64,000 nt of DNA, from contig NC_091933.1 in the NCBI RefSeq assembly GCF_041260155.1, positions 25,782,674-25,846,673 on the forward strand, in the 5' to 3' direction. A program made the translations under genes and the position numbers. The stretch comes from Ptychodera flava (Eukaryota > Hemichordata > Enteropneusta > Ptychoderidae). Positions 1-26,848 of the stretch are shown here, in pieces (the stretch's first letter is position 1; every line of letters begins with the position of its first letter). Under the pieces are notes generated by a model. It was not told the origin of the DNA. It made no database searches and worked only from the letters and a program-made list of their open reading frames with translations.

Positions 1-265
1 CCGGTGTTCGGGCAGCAAAGGGTCGTATACATTCATAGCTTCAACAGTCAGGAGAAGTGATCTTAACTTCTGCAAGGAGCATGCAAACAATGCAGTTCTT
101 ACCTTATGAACACCCAAAGGTTGATTTAACATGGGTAGTAGATCACTGAACTGGGGATTACTGGCGTTATTGCTGTGTCGATGGCCATGACTTCGTCGTC
201 TTCTCTGGTGAGAATTAAACAAACCCATGACATTGACAGTCTTTCCCCTGGGGCTAGATAATATC
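1..265 (-). other. unrecognised open frame running off the left edge
   Basis: On the minus strand one frame stays open for roughly 85 codons from about 265 to the window edge. It holds an Arg-rich stretch (QRRRRSHGHRH) and a later stretch VRTALFACSLQKLRSLL, which vaguely recalls the start of LINE endonuclease domains. I do not recognise it with confidence. It lies inside intron 11 of gene A, next to a TIR-element end, so mobile-element DNA is the likeliest source. Gene B intron 11 has nothing like it. Confidence 0.2.
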
Positions 266-282
266 ACATGGACAATCAAAGT

Positions 283-431
283 TTTTGAAATAAAATTATC
301 TTCTGTCAAAAGTGACCCTCCCCCCAGATAAGTTTATAAAAAGTGACCCTCCCCCTTTAACTGTTTCCTAAAAAAGTGACCCTCCCCCAATTCCCCCGGC
401 CCACCCCCTGTAATTTCTGAAGGCTCTCTCA
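283..431. mobile_element. right end of a TIR element with GTGACCCTCCCC repeats
   Basis: Three spaced copies of AAAGTGACCCTCCCC are followed by a C-rich tract and the terminal stretch CTGTAATTTCTGAAGGCTCTC. The layout matches, motif by motif, the right end of the TIR element at 26700-26848. The left end is not seen in the window. The base triplet after the end is TCA, against TTA at the better copies. Confidence 0.65.
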
Positions 432-788
432 GCCGCACGAAAAATATAAAGCTGACATTGACCTAACATCTGTCAAGAGGATTTGTGCTGCTGGATGTTG
501 TAAAATAAGAAAATTTAGCTTTACGCTACTGTGGTGGCCTATGGGAAATTAATCAGTAGTCTTGTGCCTTTTGGTCATTTTGTTTTGACATATATAATTT
601 TATTCTTGATTTTGAAAGAGAAGAATTTACAGATTACAGATTCCTTGAACAAGTTTGAGCGAAAATTTTTTCACCAGTTTAACCTTTGAAGAGCGTCTGA
701 CCTTACGAAGAGAACCGACGACACTGACCTGTTGTATTTAAATTTTGGGCCAATTCTCTGTCATTTCTCATTATCATCACTATACCAG

Positions 789-17570
<16,782 letters not shown>

Positions 17571-18820
17571 TGTCAACAATTCCTAGTCACTTACACGGAC
17601 AAATATTACAATTTTGGATGTTGGAGGTGATTCCATTGACGTTTTCATTATAAGATTAATTCCAATCGAGTATTTTCTCTTAAGTTTTCATGCTAGTCCC
17701 TTTACCTGGGTAGTTAAATAAGCTGTGCGATTTGATGATGCCATACTTTTGGCATCGATGTTTGCCAATTTCGGCTGGAGGCAGATGACTTTCAGTTACG
17801 AGAAGCAGAATACAAGAAGACATTTATTCATAAGTATGTATGTTTCCTTTGCGGACAGTAAAGACGTTGATACTTTGAGACAGTATTAATTAGAGTGCTA
17901 TTACAGGCATATTTCTCTTGCAAGATACGCCTTTTCATTCCTTCATCTGAATATGACTCCTTCCAAAACATACACCCATAATCAGAATCTGAGTATTCAC
18001 TATGAACATGTTAATGGTTGCAACTTTATTCGTGAAAGATATCCAAAATTACTTGTTCAGGAGTCGACGGTTCCTATGCTTCTTTCAATGACATATAGGC
18101 ATAGTACTCCATGAATCAAAACGTTTCTATTACTTGGTGGCATGATTGTCTGGCAGAATGGTGGCAGAATGAACGGATTTTTATCGACAAAAGTTAGTGC
18201 TATGGCAAAACATGGTGAATCCCAAAAGAATCTCCGTCGTGATGCTTTTACAGTTCAATTAAAGCAATTATTTTAACGCTTAAAAATACCATTAACTTTG
18301 TCGTTTTCTTTCTGTAGTCGTCACCACATGCTCTATACAAGTTGAGGGATCCACCTTAATATCTTGCAGGGGACATTTTCAGGAGGATATGTACATTTCC
18401 GTTGATTTTTGACATATTTTCAGAGTTAGACAGCATTGTATACATTTTCCAATAAATACCGAGTGCCAAACCTTTTGATGTAAGTCACTCTGCAAAACTC
18501 CCCGGCGAAGTGTGTGCAAATGTCCATCTGCTGCGTGTAGAGGGAGGAGGCTATAGGTAACTTTGACGTGTTTCCTTCATCACCACATAGTTTGGAAGGA
18601 AAGTATGTTCTTTATTGGTATCAGGTGGTAAGATAATTACAGGCGAGTTCTCATTTCACATAGATATGAGTTCTAGATATGAATTGAGCGACAATTCAGT
18701 AATTTGATGTTTTCGTTTACTTGTGCAATAATCATAAGCCTCCTTTGATCAAAATTACTAGACAAATTCATTAAATTTGGTTCAGCCATTCCAGAGAAAA
18801 GAACAAACATCGTAAACATT
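17571..18820 (+). other. gene A 3' UTR and downstream flank
   Basis: The first ~1000 bases can be aligned by eye with the region after the gene B stop (54640-55560), for example around TCAGTTACGAGAAGCAGA and the AAAGCAATT stretch. This fits a shared 3' UTR of about 700 bases. Nothing else is recognised. Confidence 0.5.
18258..18263 (+). terminator. ATTAAA poly(A) signal candidate of gene A
   Basis: ATTAAA lies 688 bases after the stop. The aligned position in gene B carries AATAAA at 55314-55319, 675 bases after its stop. Matching position in two paralogs makes both credible. Confidence 0.55.
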
Positions 18821-18840
18821 ATATACATATACATATACAT

Positions 18841-18893
<53 letters not shown>

Positions 18894-18909
18894 TACATAC
18901 ATACATACA

Positions 18910-18940
<31 letters not shown>
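18821..18940. repeat. (CATA)n-(CA)n-(CATA)n microsatellite
   Basis: Compound run of ACAT and CA units, about 120 bases. It lies just upstream of a retroelement tail at 18985. Confidence 0.97.
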
Positions 18941-18984
18941 TATACGGCGATTGCGATTTCTGCTCAAAATGAACGGTGTGATAT

Positions 18985-19610
18985 CTGGACATTTTACTTG
19001 AATTTGACTGTAATGGTCACCTTTGTACTAGGCTATATGACAAGATAGATGATTTCAACTTCAGTATAATCAATTTCCCCACATCTCATCAGTAATATTC
19101 CACTTTCACCAGCTTTTGGGGTATACATTTCCCAGCTTATTCGATATGCAAGAGCATGCAGTTCATATGGTGATTATCTCTCTTACAAACTGTTGAATCA
19201 AGGTTACATCAGAGCAAGACTTGTCTCTACATTCAAACGCTTGTTGGCAGGTATCGCAAGCTGGTAGATAAATACAATATCTCTCCGACAAATAATCGCT
19301 GATTGCATCGGTGACATTGGGCCTTAGTTAGTGACCGCTACCTATCTGACTTACAGATTGGTATATGGCGGGTGCTACATGTGGGGTAGGATGCGCTTAC
19401 TATTTTAGAAACACCTGACATCACTTCTTGGTCTTTTGGCCTGAGGTCCATATATCTTTCTTTCATGAATTTGGCTTTGTTTGTGTACTGCTTATTTACT
19501 GTCTGTTCTGTGCTGTTCTGTGTCTATGTTTACAACTATTGTATTACGAATTCTGATCTAGTGTTATTGGATTATGGCTTGGTATGATTGTGATTATGAC
19601 CACTTATTTC
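18985..19610 (+). mobile_element. retroelement 3' tail, probably Penelope-like (copy 1)
   Basis: The DNA aligns along its length with 44385-45010. It codes in pieces for YLDILLEFD-NGHL-TRLYDK-DDFNFS, then a Cys/Arg-rich region and a 3' UTR ending near GTGTTATTGGATTATGGCTTGG. This protein style (YDKRDDF and a following INFP motif) is found C-terminal to reverse transcriptases that I believe are Penelope-like; the family call is from memory. This copy has several frame breaks compared with copy 2. It lacks the polymerase core, so it is a 5'-truncated insert. Confidence 0.55.
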
Positions 19611-20559
19611 TCGGCTAAGAGTATCCATTTGATTCAATAATGATAACGGAAATATGGAAAACAAGTTTATTTCGGCGACAAGCATTCAATAAGATTGAGT
19701 GATGAACTTCTTTGTGTTAGAATTGTTTGACAGGGCGATTAAATGCAATTGACACTTAAAACGTAGCTGAAATCTTTAGTGGATGATCCAGTGTATCTAA
19801 CTTGATCCAGTTTATCTAACTCAAATAGTAATTTGGAATTAATTTGCTGAACCGCTACCAGACTTTATCGAACCACTTAGACCTGTCACACACTGAACCA
19901 TTGAACAAACTTAGGTGGCAGACACTCAAAGCAATTCAAACTTTTCTTTCATACAATGCGGATTTGATTGTAATGTTGTATTAATGCTCCTCAGAACGCT
20001 TTTTATATATATATCAATGTAATAAGCGAGAATATCAAAAAAGATGAAAAAATAGTTTCAAACTGTAGAAAGGATTTAAATGGGTGATAAAATCATTTCA
20101 AAGTTGCAAGAAAGTAGATTTCATCTTCCAAATATATAAAAAAGTTTCTAGAAATTCATTGTTATAACATGGGTAACTGTGGTTCCTGGTCATCATAACC
20201 TACTGCTCATCGATTTTATATCACGTAGATATTGGAACAAGTGGAAAACCAACATCAGTGACTTCTTTCACATAAGCTGTATTTTTCCCTAGGATATGAC
20301 ACCTGATTTTCAGAGTGCAGTGGTACCGCCCTACAAAGGTCGGCCATTAGCTTCATGTAAAAACAATATGCATAACTCTAGTCTTTCTCCCATTCTTACT
20401 TCGAAACAAATTCAATTGCCCATTGAAGCTCTCGTTCATCTTAATGAACTGTATGTAGATCAGAAACATTAATTTGTAACCTTAACTTTAAAAACTGAAG
20501 CCTCTCGCGATACACTTATTTATTGTCACTTGTCTGTACGATGAGTCAGACCTATATAT
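19611..20559. other. intergenic, nothing recognised
   Basis: AT-rich DNA without a gene, RNA or repeat that I can support. Its right part may be further remains of the adjoining gypsy fossil. Confidence 0.4.
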
Positions 20560-21516
20560 TGTTGTGTAATATGACCAGGGTTAAGATGGTATTGCCGGTC
20601 ACTTGGTACCGTGTCGGGCAAGGCTGGTATTCCAATGTTGAAGGGATGTATGGAAGACTTGAGGCAGCGAGTACTATAATCTAAAGATGCTACTTTCTTC
20701 TACTATACACTAAGCTACAGTACATACGTAAGGCGGCATATAGAACCTCTCAATTATGCTACGCATGTGTTTGAATTGATCTTCCCATGAATGATCATGT
20801 GGACTCAAGTCATCCATGTACACTCTCTCTCTCTGGGCTGATTAAATGTCTTATCCAGTAGTCTCTGAAAAGTGGTTTGCGCATATTTCGCCCAAAATGG
20901 CATAACAGTGAACTCATACAGTCCAAAAGGAGTAATGAAGGCGGATTTCTTCCTTGCAAGGTTGCTCAGAGGAATTTGCCAATATCCCCTGTGAGATTAC
21001 TAGATGATATATAATCCAAGCCAATAATTTCCTCAATCAATTCATCTAGTCTAGGCATAGGATATGTGTGATACTGTAACACTATTAAGTTTTCTTTAGT
21101 CAACACTGAATCTGACTTTCCTGACCAAAATGATCGGCGATGCCAAATGACATTTTGATTCAGTAGTAATTCCAGCATTCAGCATTTTCTGCAGTTCATC
21201 TTAATTGTTGTTAAGCTGTCTGTGCTAGATGATATGACTTCTGACAAATTGGCGTTTCGTCGGTATTTATCACATCGTGTTTTACCCGATCAGTACAACT
21301 AGGTACATCAGTTAAAACATCACTGTACTCTAGCAGTAAGCAAACAGTTCCGCACGTTGCTTCGCAGTTACTGAATCTGCAATTACTACTCTTCCAAAGT
21401 CTATTTTCTTTGATCGTTCAGTGTATAGAACGTAGAATTTTCTATGTCGTTTTTGCAAACAGCATCAACACTATAGACAAAATACACCGGTTTATTACTA
21501 TCTTTCCATGCTCTTA
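20560..21516 (-). mobile_element. Ty3/gypsy fossil, reverse-transcriptase side
   Basis: Minus-strand remains of a gypsy pol. Recognisable words are VLTDVPSCTDRVKHDVI (the usual entry into gypsy RT), YPMPRLDELIEEI, FITPFGLYEFTVMPF and TTFQRLLDKTF. It is broken, with many breaks, and looks old. No LTR was found on this side. It is continued at 26849-28745, the two halves being parted by a TIR element flanked by TTA. Confidence 0.75.
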
Positions 21517-21836
21517 GAGAGCCTTCAGTAATTACAGGGGATGGGCCGGGAGAATTCCGTGCGCACCTGTACTGTAATATGTGACCCTCCCCTATCCTCG
21601 TGTCTAAAATGAGACCCTCCCTCTTGTCCTTCATTCTAAAACTTGACCCTCCCCCGATCACGGTAGTATTTTCCCCAGGAATTCAATTCAATTCAATTCA
21701 ATTCAATAGAACTTTATTTATCCCAAACACGGGCAATTAAAAAGCGTGGCTCAAATACAACATCAAAAATATATAATACAAATTTACAAAATGGTAGGAG
21801 ACGCAGGACTATACAAAAAAACAGTTTAGGAATCAT

Positions 21837-22373
21837 TTAAAAGCCGCACAGCGGTTGGAATGAATGACAACTTGCGCCGGTTTGACCTGCAAGCCGGGTA
21901 TCTAAAACGCCGACCAGAGGGAAGTGTGTCGAACTCTGCTGATAAAATGTGATCACTAGACAAAAGAATTGAGCGGGCTTTCCTGAGTACTTGCTGATTA
22001 TAAAAGTAGAAAGACTTCTCTGGGGTATACCAATTAGTTTTGAGCTAAGTGAAACAATTCTATCAAGTGAAGTTTTGTTTTTAACAGACAGATTTTGATA
22101 CCAACAAATGAATGAAAATGAGATAACGCTTTCAATGTAAGATTTATAAAAAAGAGATAAAATTTGTCTATCAACCATGAATGAACGCAGTTTCCTTAAA
22201 AAGTACAATCTTTGCTGCCCCTTCTTCAGTATAGCATCGGTGTTATGATCCCATTTCAATTTGCTGTCAAATATTGAACCAAGGTATGTATACTTCGAAA
22301 CAATCTCGACTTCTTGATCGTGAACAATGGACGTAGGAGGGTTGCGTTCTTGCCTCCTAAAATCAATTATCAT
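21837..22373 (-). pseudogene. LINE reverse transcriptase thumb and C-terminal region
   Basis: Begins with IIDFRRQERNPPTSIV, then YLGSIFDSKLKWDHNTD and KGQQRLYFLRKLRSF, standard C-terminal motifs of L2/CR1/Rex-type LINEs. It is separated from the polymerase piece by a frame change. Homology thins toward the end, shortly before the 3' UTR. Confidence 0.88.
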
Positions 22374-22399
22374 TTCCTTAGTTTTCTTAACATTTAAGT

Positions 22400-22945
22400 T
22401 TAAGATACAGAATTATCACACCACTCAACAAACTCACTAAGAGCGGGACCATGATGACATTCTGATCCCTGTAGAAGTGTAAGCAGAGTACTATCGTCAG
22501 CAAACTTAACAAGATGGCTACCTTCATGTGTACTTCTACAATCGTCAGTATAAAGGATGTACAACAGAGGAGACAGAATGCAACCCTGAGGAGAACCTGT
22601 ATTTGTTTGAATGATACTTGACAAAATACCATTGACAAACACCCTTTGTGATCTATTTGTAAGAAAGTCAATAATCCAAAGTACAAGTTGATTGCTAAAA
22701 TTAAATTTTAAGAGTTTTTCTGCAAGGATGTGGGGTTTGATTGTGTTGAAAGCACTGGAGAAATCTGCGAAAAGGATTCTTGCATGAGCACCTGTTTTTT
22801 CTAAGTGTTTGTACAGTGTATTGAGAATGAAAAGCTTAGCATCTTCAACACCTTTTCCCGGTCGATATGCAAATTGTAGGGGGTCTAGTTTGTTGCCAAC
22901 CTTTGTCAGAATAATGGACTTAATTATTTTCTCAAATGTTTTCAT
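22400..22945 (-). pseudogene. LINE reverse transcriptase, palm and fingers
   Basis: Motifs in order: LDPLQFAYRPGKGVEDA, LFADFSSAFNTI (first catalytic Asp), NTGSPQGCILSPLLY and KFADDSTLL (the catalytic Asp pair). All catalytic residues are present. The frame ends shortly after VEWCDNS. Confidence 0.92.
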
Positions 22946-23485
22946 TACCAGGGAAGTAAGAGCACAGGTCGAAAATCATTGGGTTCTCTAGGGCTAGCTT
23001 TCTTTGGGACTGGTACTACTATAGAATTTTCCATATGGCAGGAATAATAACTGTATCAAGAGAAACTTGGAAAAGGTGTTGTAAGACTACACTAAGCTGA
23101 TCAGCACAGAACTTCAGGGTGCGACCACAAATACAATCAGGACCTGGACTTTTGTTCACATTTATGATTTTAAAGTTTTAGCTACTTTCTCTGTCTCAAT
23201 AGACATCCCTAACTCAGGAGACAATGACTGTTTTAGATTTGAGATTTGAGATGAAAAATCCTCTGTTTCAAAACGAGTGAAGAATGTGTTCAGGACCTTT
23301 GGCAGCGCCGCTGAGTCTAAGTTATTTAGTGTAACTTTTGACTCTGAAGAGTAACCTTATTTACTGCTGCCATATGCTTGATACCTTGCCAAGTAGATCG
23401 AAAGTTACCAGAAAGAAACTTTGATTGAATTTTATTTTTATAATCTAACTTGCCTGCCTAATCGCTCTCTTGACTTCTTTGTTTA

Positions 23486-24226
23486 TCAACTGCTTCTCGC
23501 CTGATGTACCCTGAAAAAGATTCTCTTCTTCTGGTTGAGAATAGACTTTAATTTTTTGGTCACCCATGGCTTGTTATTGGGGAAAATTTTAACATTTTTC
23601 GTAGGAATAACAGAATCTGCACAAAATGAAATATAGGAAGAAATGACATCGGCAAGTTGATTAAAATCGATACAAGAATGATAAAACATCTCCCAGTCAG
23701 TACATTCGAAACACGCCTGTAAGCTAGAAATACTGTCTACTGACCAGTTCTTCACAGTTTTTGTTACTCTACGAATCCGCTTAATGACTGGTTTATAGAT
23801 AGGGGCAAGCATTACAACATTATGATCTGAAGATCCAAGAGAGGGCAACGCAAAAGATTTGTATGCGTCAGGAACTGTACCATAACACCTATCAAGTATT
23901 TTATCAAAACGAGTAGGACACGAAACATATTGGTGGATATTTTTTGCACTCTTGCTAAAGTCACAATGATTGAAGTCACCAAGTACAAACTTCGGAGCAT
24001 CCGGGGCAAGTGATTCCAATTTCTGTAAATTATTTGATATGTGTTCAGCTGCTGTAGAAACATTCGCTCGTGGGTGTACGTAGACTAAAGTGAAAAACAA
24101 TTGAGAAAATTCTCTGGGAATATAGAACGGACGAAGAGAAATAGACAATAGCTCAATATCAGGTGTGCACATTCCATCACGGACAGTCACGGTTTTACAC
24201 CATCGCTCATTTACATAAAAACACAC
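23486..24226 (-). pseudogene. LINE endonuclease domain
   Basis: Contains RPFYIPREFSQLFFTLVYVHP, the APKFVLGDFNHCDF motif (catalytic Asp/Asn region) and LGSSDHNVV, the C-terminal SDH signature of APE-type endonucleases. A linker toward the reverse transcriptase follows (NNKPWVTKKLKSILNQKK). The domain itself is intact by eye. The frame breaks before the RT piece at 22945. Confidence 0.88.
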
Positions 24227-24789
24227 TCCGCCGCCATGATCTTTTCCTGTCTTCTCTTGTCTCTATCCAAACGGATTGGTGTACCGAAACCATCAACAAA
24301 TAAATCTTGGTCACCAACCTGTTCATCCAACCAAGTTTCCGTGAAAGCAAACAGACATGAATTTTTATATTCATTCATGTAGTTTACATTAGCTTGCAGT
24401 TCATCGACCTTTGCACGTAAAGAACGAACGTTTGCTAGAAGTACAGTTGGTAATGGCAGTCTGGCTTTTCGCTGTCTCAGTTTTTGTCTTACACCACCCT
24501 TCCTACCTCTTTTCCTTCGCTTGTGAGTTCCTGCAGTAAAATTGTCGTTCCCGTCTGAGTGTATCGTTGTACGTAAAATATCAACTGGAAAGTTAGCATT
24601 CAAAACATTAGCAGACACCTGTTGGTCACGCAAGCTCAGCAAGATTTCCCGGCTGTAAACAAAGGGAAATGCACCATGACCATGGCTGTTCTGTGTCTTC
24701 ACTCCGCCACATCGATGAAAGTGTACCAACAGAGCCAGGAACACCAAAAATACACAGAACGAGTTGCCGTCCATTCTCCAACCATTCAT
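24211..24789 (-). pseudogene. LINE ORF, N-terminal part up to start of endonuclease
   Basis: Starts MNGWRMDGNSF with a hydrophobic stretch, then a basic region (RRKRGRKGGVRQKLRQRK). The endonuclease opening follows: LLANVRSLRAKVDELQ and FTETWLDEQVGD, where the Glu of TETW is a conserved endonuclease residue. The frame ends at a stop after AAECVFM. A one-base shift there leads into the next piece (GGGVCFYVN), so the ORF is broken between the two. Confidence 0.8.
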
Positions 24790-24983
24790 GATGAAAATAC
24801 GTATGAAAATGAGGGAAAAATATCACTCACAAGGACGAAAATCCAACAAAAAAAACGTTGAGATAGAGCCACAGTGTCGCCGCTAGTGCAGCGCCACCTA
24901 AAACAATAACTAAAATAACTAAACAGTATCAGCTAATCTACATAACGATAAGTTTAATTGTTATATAAGTTACAGACAATTAC

Positions 24984-25110
24984 AGGGGGCTCGCATTTTG
25001 GGAAGGAGGGTCGCAATTCATCACGCAAGTATTTTTGAAGGGTTCATGCATTTGCGGGAGGGTCACCATATTTTGCGCAACTATAAGGTGGCAAGATGTG
25101 GCTGATATAG
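24984..25110. repeat. internal, inverted end module of the TIR family
   Basis: AATTACAGGGGG followed by GGAGGGTCGC, CACGCAAGTATTTTTGAAGGG and GGGAGGGTCACC matches the reverse complement of the right end of the element at 43176-46021. It therefore forms an extra terminus inside the 21517-26848 element, on the far side of the LINE. This suggests nested or rearranged copies. Confidence 0.55.
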
Positions 25111-25254
25111 TGCTTCACCAAAAAATATCAAATCATAACATATGGGAGTCTACCAGGCAAACTATTGACAATTTTCTACCACACAACAAGCTATATCTGT
25201 ACATTTATATATGTTTGATAATATATGTAAATGTACTTTGCTTGAAGTGGGAAT

Positions 25255-26455
25255 TAAACGTGCATGTGTGTACAAGAAATTGGATTTTTGGATTTCATGG
25301 AAAATCTTGATTTACTATGCATGGTGGTTTATGACAAAACTATGAATAATTTTTTTCAATACAAGAATAGATAAATCAGTGTGTTTATGTACTCTTGATT
25401 ATTCATATTAATGTATTTGATGGCTAGGGTGGTTACAAATGGATGCATGTGCAAGAAATTGGATTTTGGAATTTCACTGAAATGTTGATTTCACTATACA
25501 TGGCAGTCGATGTCGAAACTATGAATGTTTTTCCAATACAAAAACAGGTAAATCTGAGTATTTATGTACTCTTGGTTATTCTGAATCATATTAATGTCCT
25601 TGCTAAGACTAAGGTGGTTACTAATTGATGTGTGTGCAAGAAATTGGATTTTTGGAATTTCAGCAAAATGTTGATTCACTATACATGGTGTTTATGAGGA
25701 AACTATGAATATTTTTTCCCAATACAAAAATTGGTAAATCTGTGTATTTATGTACTCTTGATTATTTATTTTAATGTACTTGATAAGAATAGGGTGGTTT
25801 CAAATTGATGTGTGTGCAAGAAATTTAGCTTTTGGAATTTCACTGAAATGTTGATTGATTATGCATGGTAGTTTATGAGGAAACTATGAATAATTTTTTT
25901 TCGAATATAAAAATAGGTAAATCTGTGTATTTATGTACTCTTGGTTATTCATATTAATGTCCTTGCTTAGACTAAGGTGGTTACAAACGGATGTGTGTAC
26001 AAGAAATTGGATTTTTGGAATTTCAGCAAAATGTTGATTCACTATACATGGTAGTTTATGAGGAAACTATGAATATTTTTTCCCAATACAAAAATAGGTA
26101 AATCTGTGTATTTATATACTCTTGATATTTTATATTAATGTACTTGATAAGAATAGGGAGGTTTCAAATTGATGTGTGTGCAAGAAATTTGGATTTTGGA
26201 ATTTCACTGAAATGTTGATTGATTATACAGGGTAGATTATGAGGAAACAATGAATAATTTTTTTCGAATATAAAAATAGTTAAAAATGTGTGTTTATGTA
26301 CTCTTCAATATTAATATAAATGTACTTGATTCGACTATGGTGCTTACAATTGGATATGTGTGCAAGAAATTAGATTTTCGAGTTTCACCGAAATGTTGAT
26401 TAACTATACATGGTAGTTTATGAATGAATTATGATCAATTTTTTGCCAATATAAA
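25255..26455. repeat. satellite-like tandem array, ~181-bp unit, about 6-7 copies
   Basis: The word CAAGAAAT recurs at 25273, 25452, 25637, 25817, 26000, 26181 and 26362, spacing 179-185. Each unit also has TGTTGATTCACTATACATGG, GAGGAAACTATGAATA and TTATGTACTCTTG. The same unit, more diverged, fills the element at 43176-46021. Confidence 0.9.
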
Positions 26456-26848
26456 ACACTAAACTAACAATATCCGGGAATATTTATAGATATTTGCTAA
26501 TTGATTTACACTTCGCCATCTATCCCATATGTTTTTCTCTCATGTCTTTCATCAGTTTTAACTGTTCAAGGTGTTTACTGTAGGATACCATTGCACCTTC
26601 TTTGCTTGTGAAGGTTGTTGATAATGTGTACATATTTAAAAGAATCGATGTATTTTGTCGGCAATATCCTACTCAGGAAATATAAAATGTACATTCAAAG
26701 GTTTGGCCGTAAAATCATCCTCTGTCAAAAGTGACCCTCCCCCTAAGATAGGTTTATAAAAAGTGACCCTCCCCAATAGACAGTTTTATAAAAAGTGACC
26801 CTCCCCAATTCCCCCCGGCTAACCCCCCTGTAATTACTGAAGGCTCCC

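Larger units (their letters stand above)
21680..24900 (-). mobile_element. non-LTR retrotransposon (L2/CR1/Rex-type LINE)
   Basis: Minus-strand LINE with an AP-type endonuclease followed by a reverse transcriptase. Its 3' end is GATAAATAAAGTTCTATTG followed by a (TTGAA)n tail (21680-21706 on the + strand), a typical short-repeat tail of this group. It inserted into the left part of the TIR element just after TTTTCCCCAGGA. The 5' end is not sharp; coding starts near 24789. Several frame changes interrupt it, so it is dead, but domain order and most motifs remain, so it is not very old. Confidence 0.85.
21517..26848. mobile_element. PIF/Harbinger-like TIR element, non-autonomous, with nested LINE and satellite
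   Basis: The left end GAGAGCCTTCAGTAATTACA and the right end TGTAATTACTGAAGGCTCCC are inverted repeats, flanked on both sides by TTA (21514-21516 and 26849-26851). Three-base TWA target duplications are the rule for PIF/Harbinger. Next to each end lie three spaced GTGACCCTCCCC motifs in the same orientation. The interior holds a LINE (about 21680-24900), another inverted end module (24984-25110) and a ~181-bp satellite array. No transposase or MYB-type gene is visible. The internal end module suggests that two related elements may be merged here. Confidence 0.65.

Noticed and set aside
600-788. Possible repeat shared between 600-788 and 37245-37421
   Set aside because: It is simply the paralogous end of intron 11 in genes A and B.
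18673-18967. Open frames translating to MYVCMYVC and VCVCVC
   Set aside because: Pure microsatellite translation.
24622-24861. Plus-strand open frame opposite the LINE
   Set aside because: Shadow of the minus-strand LINE coding region.
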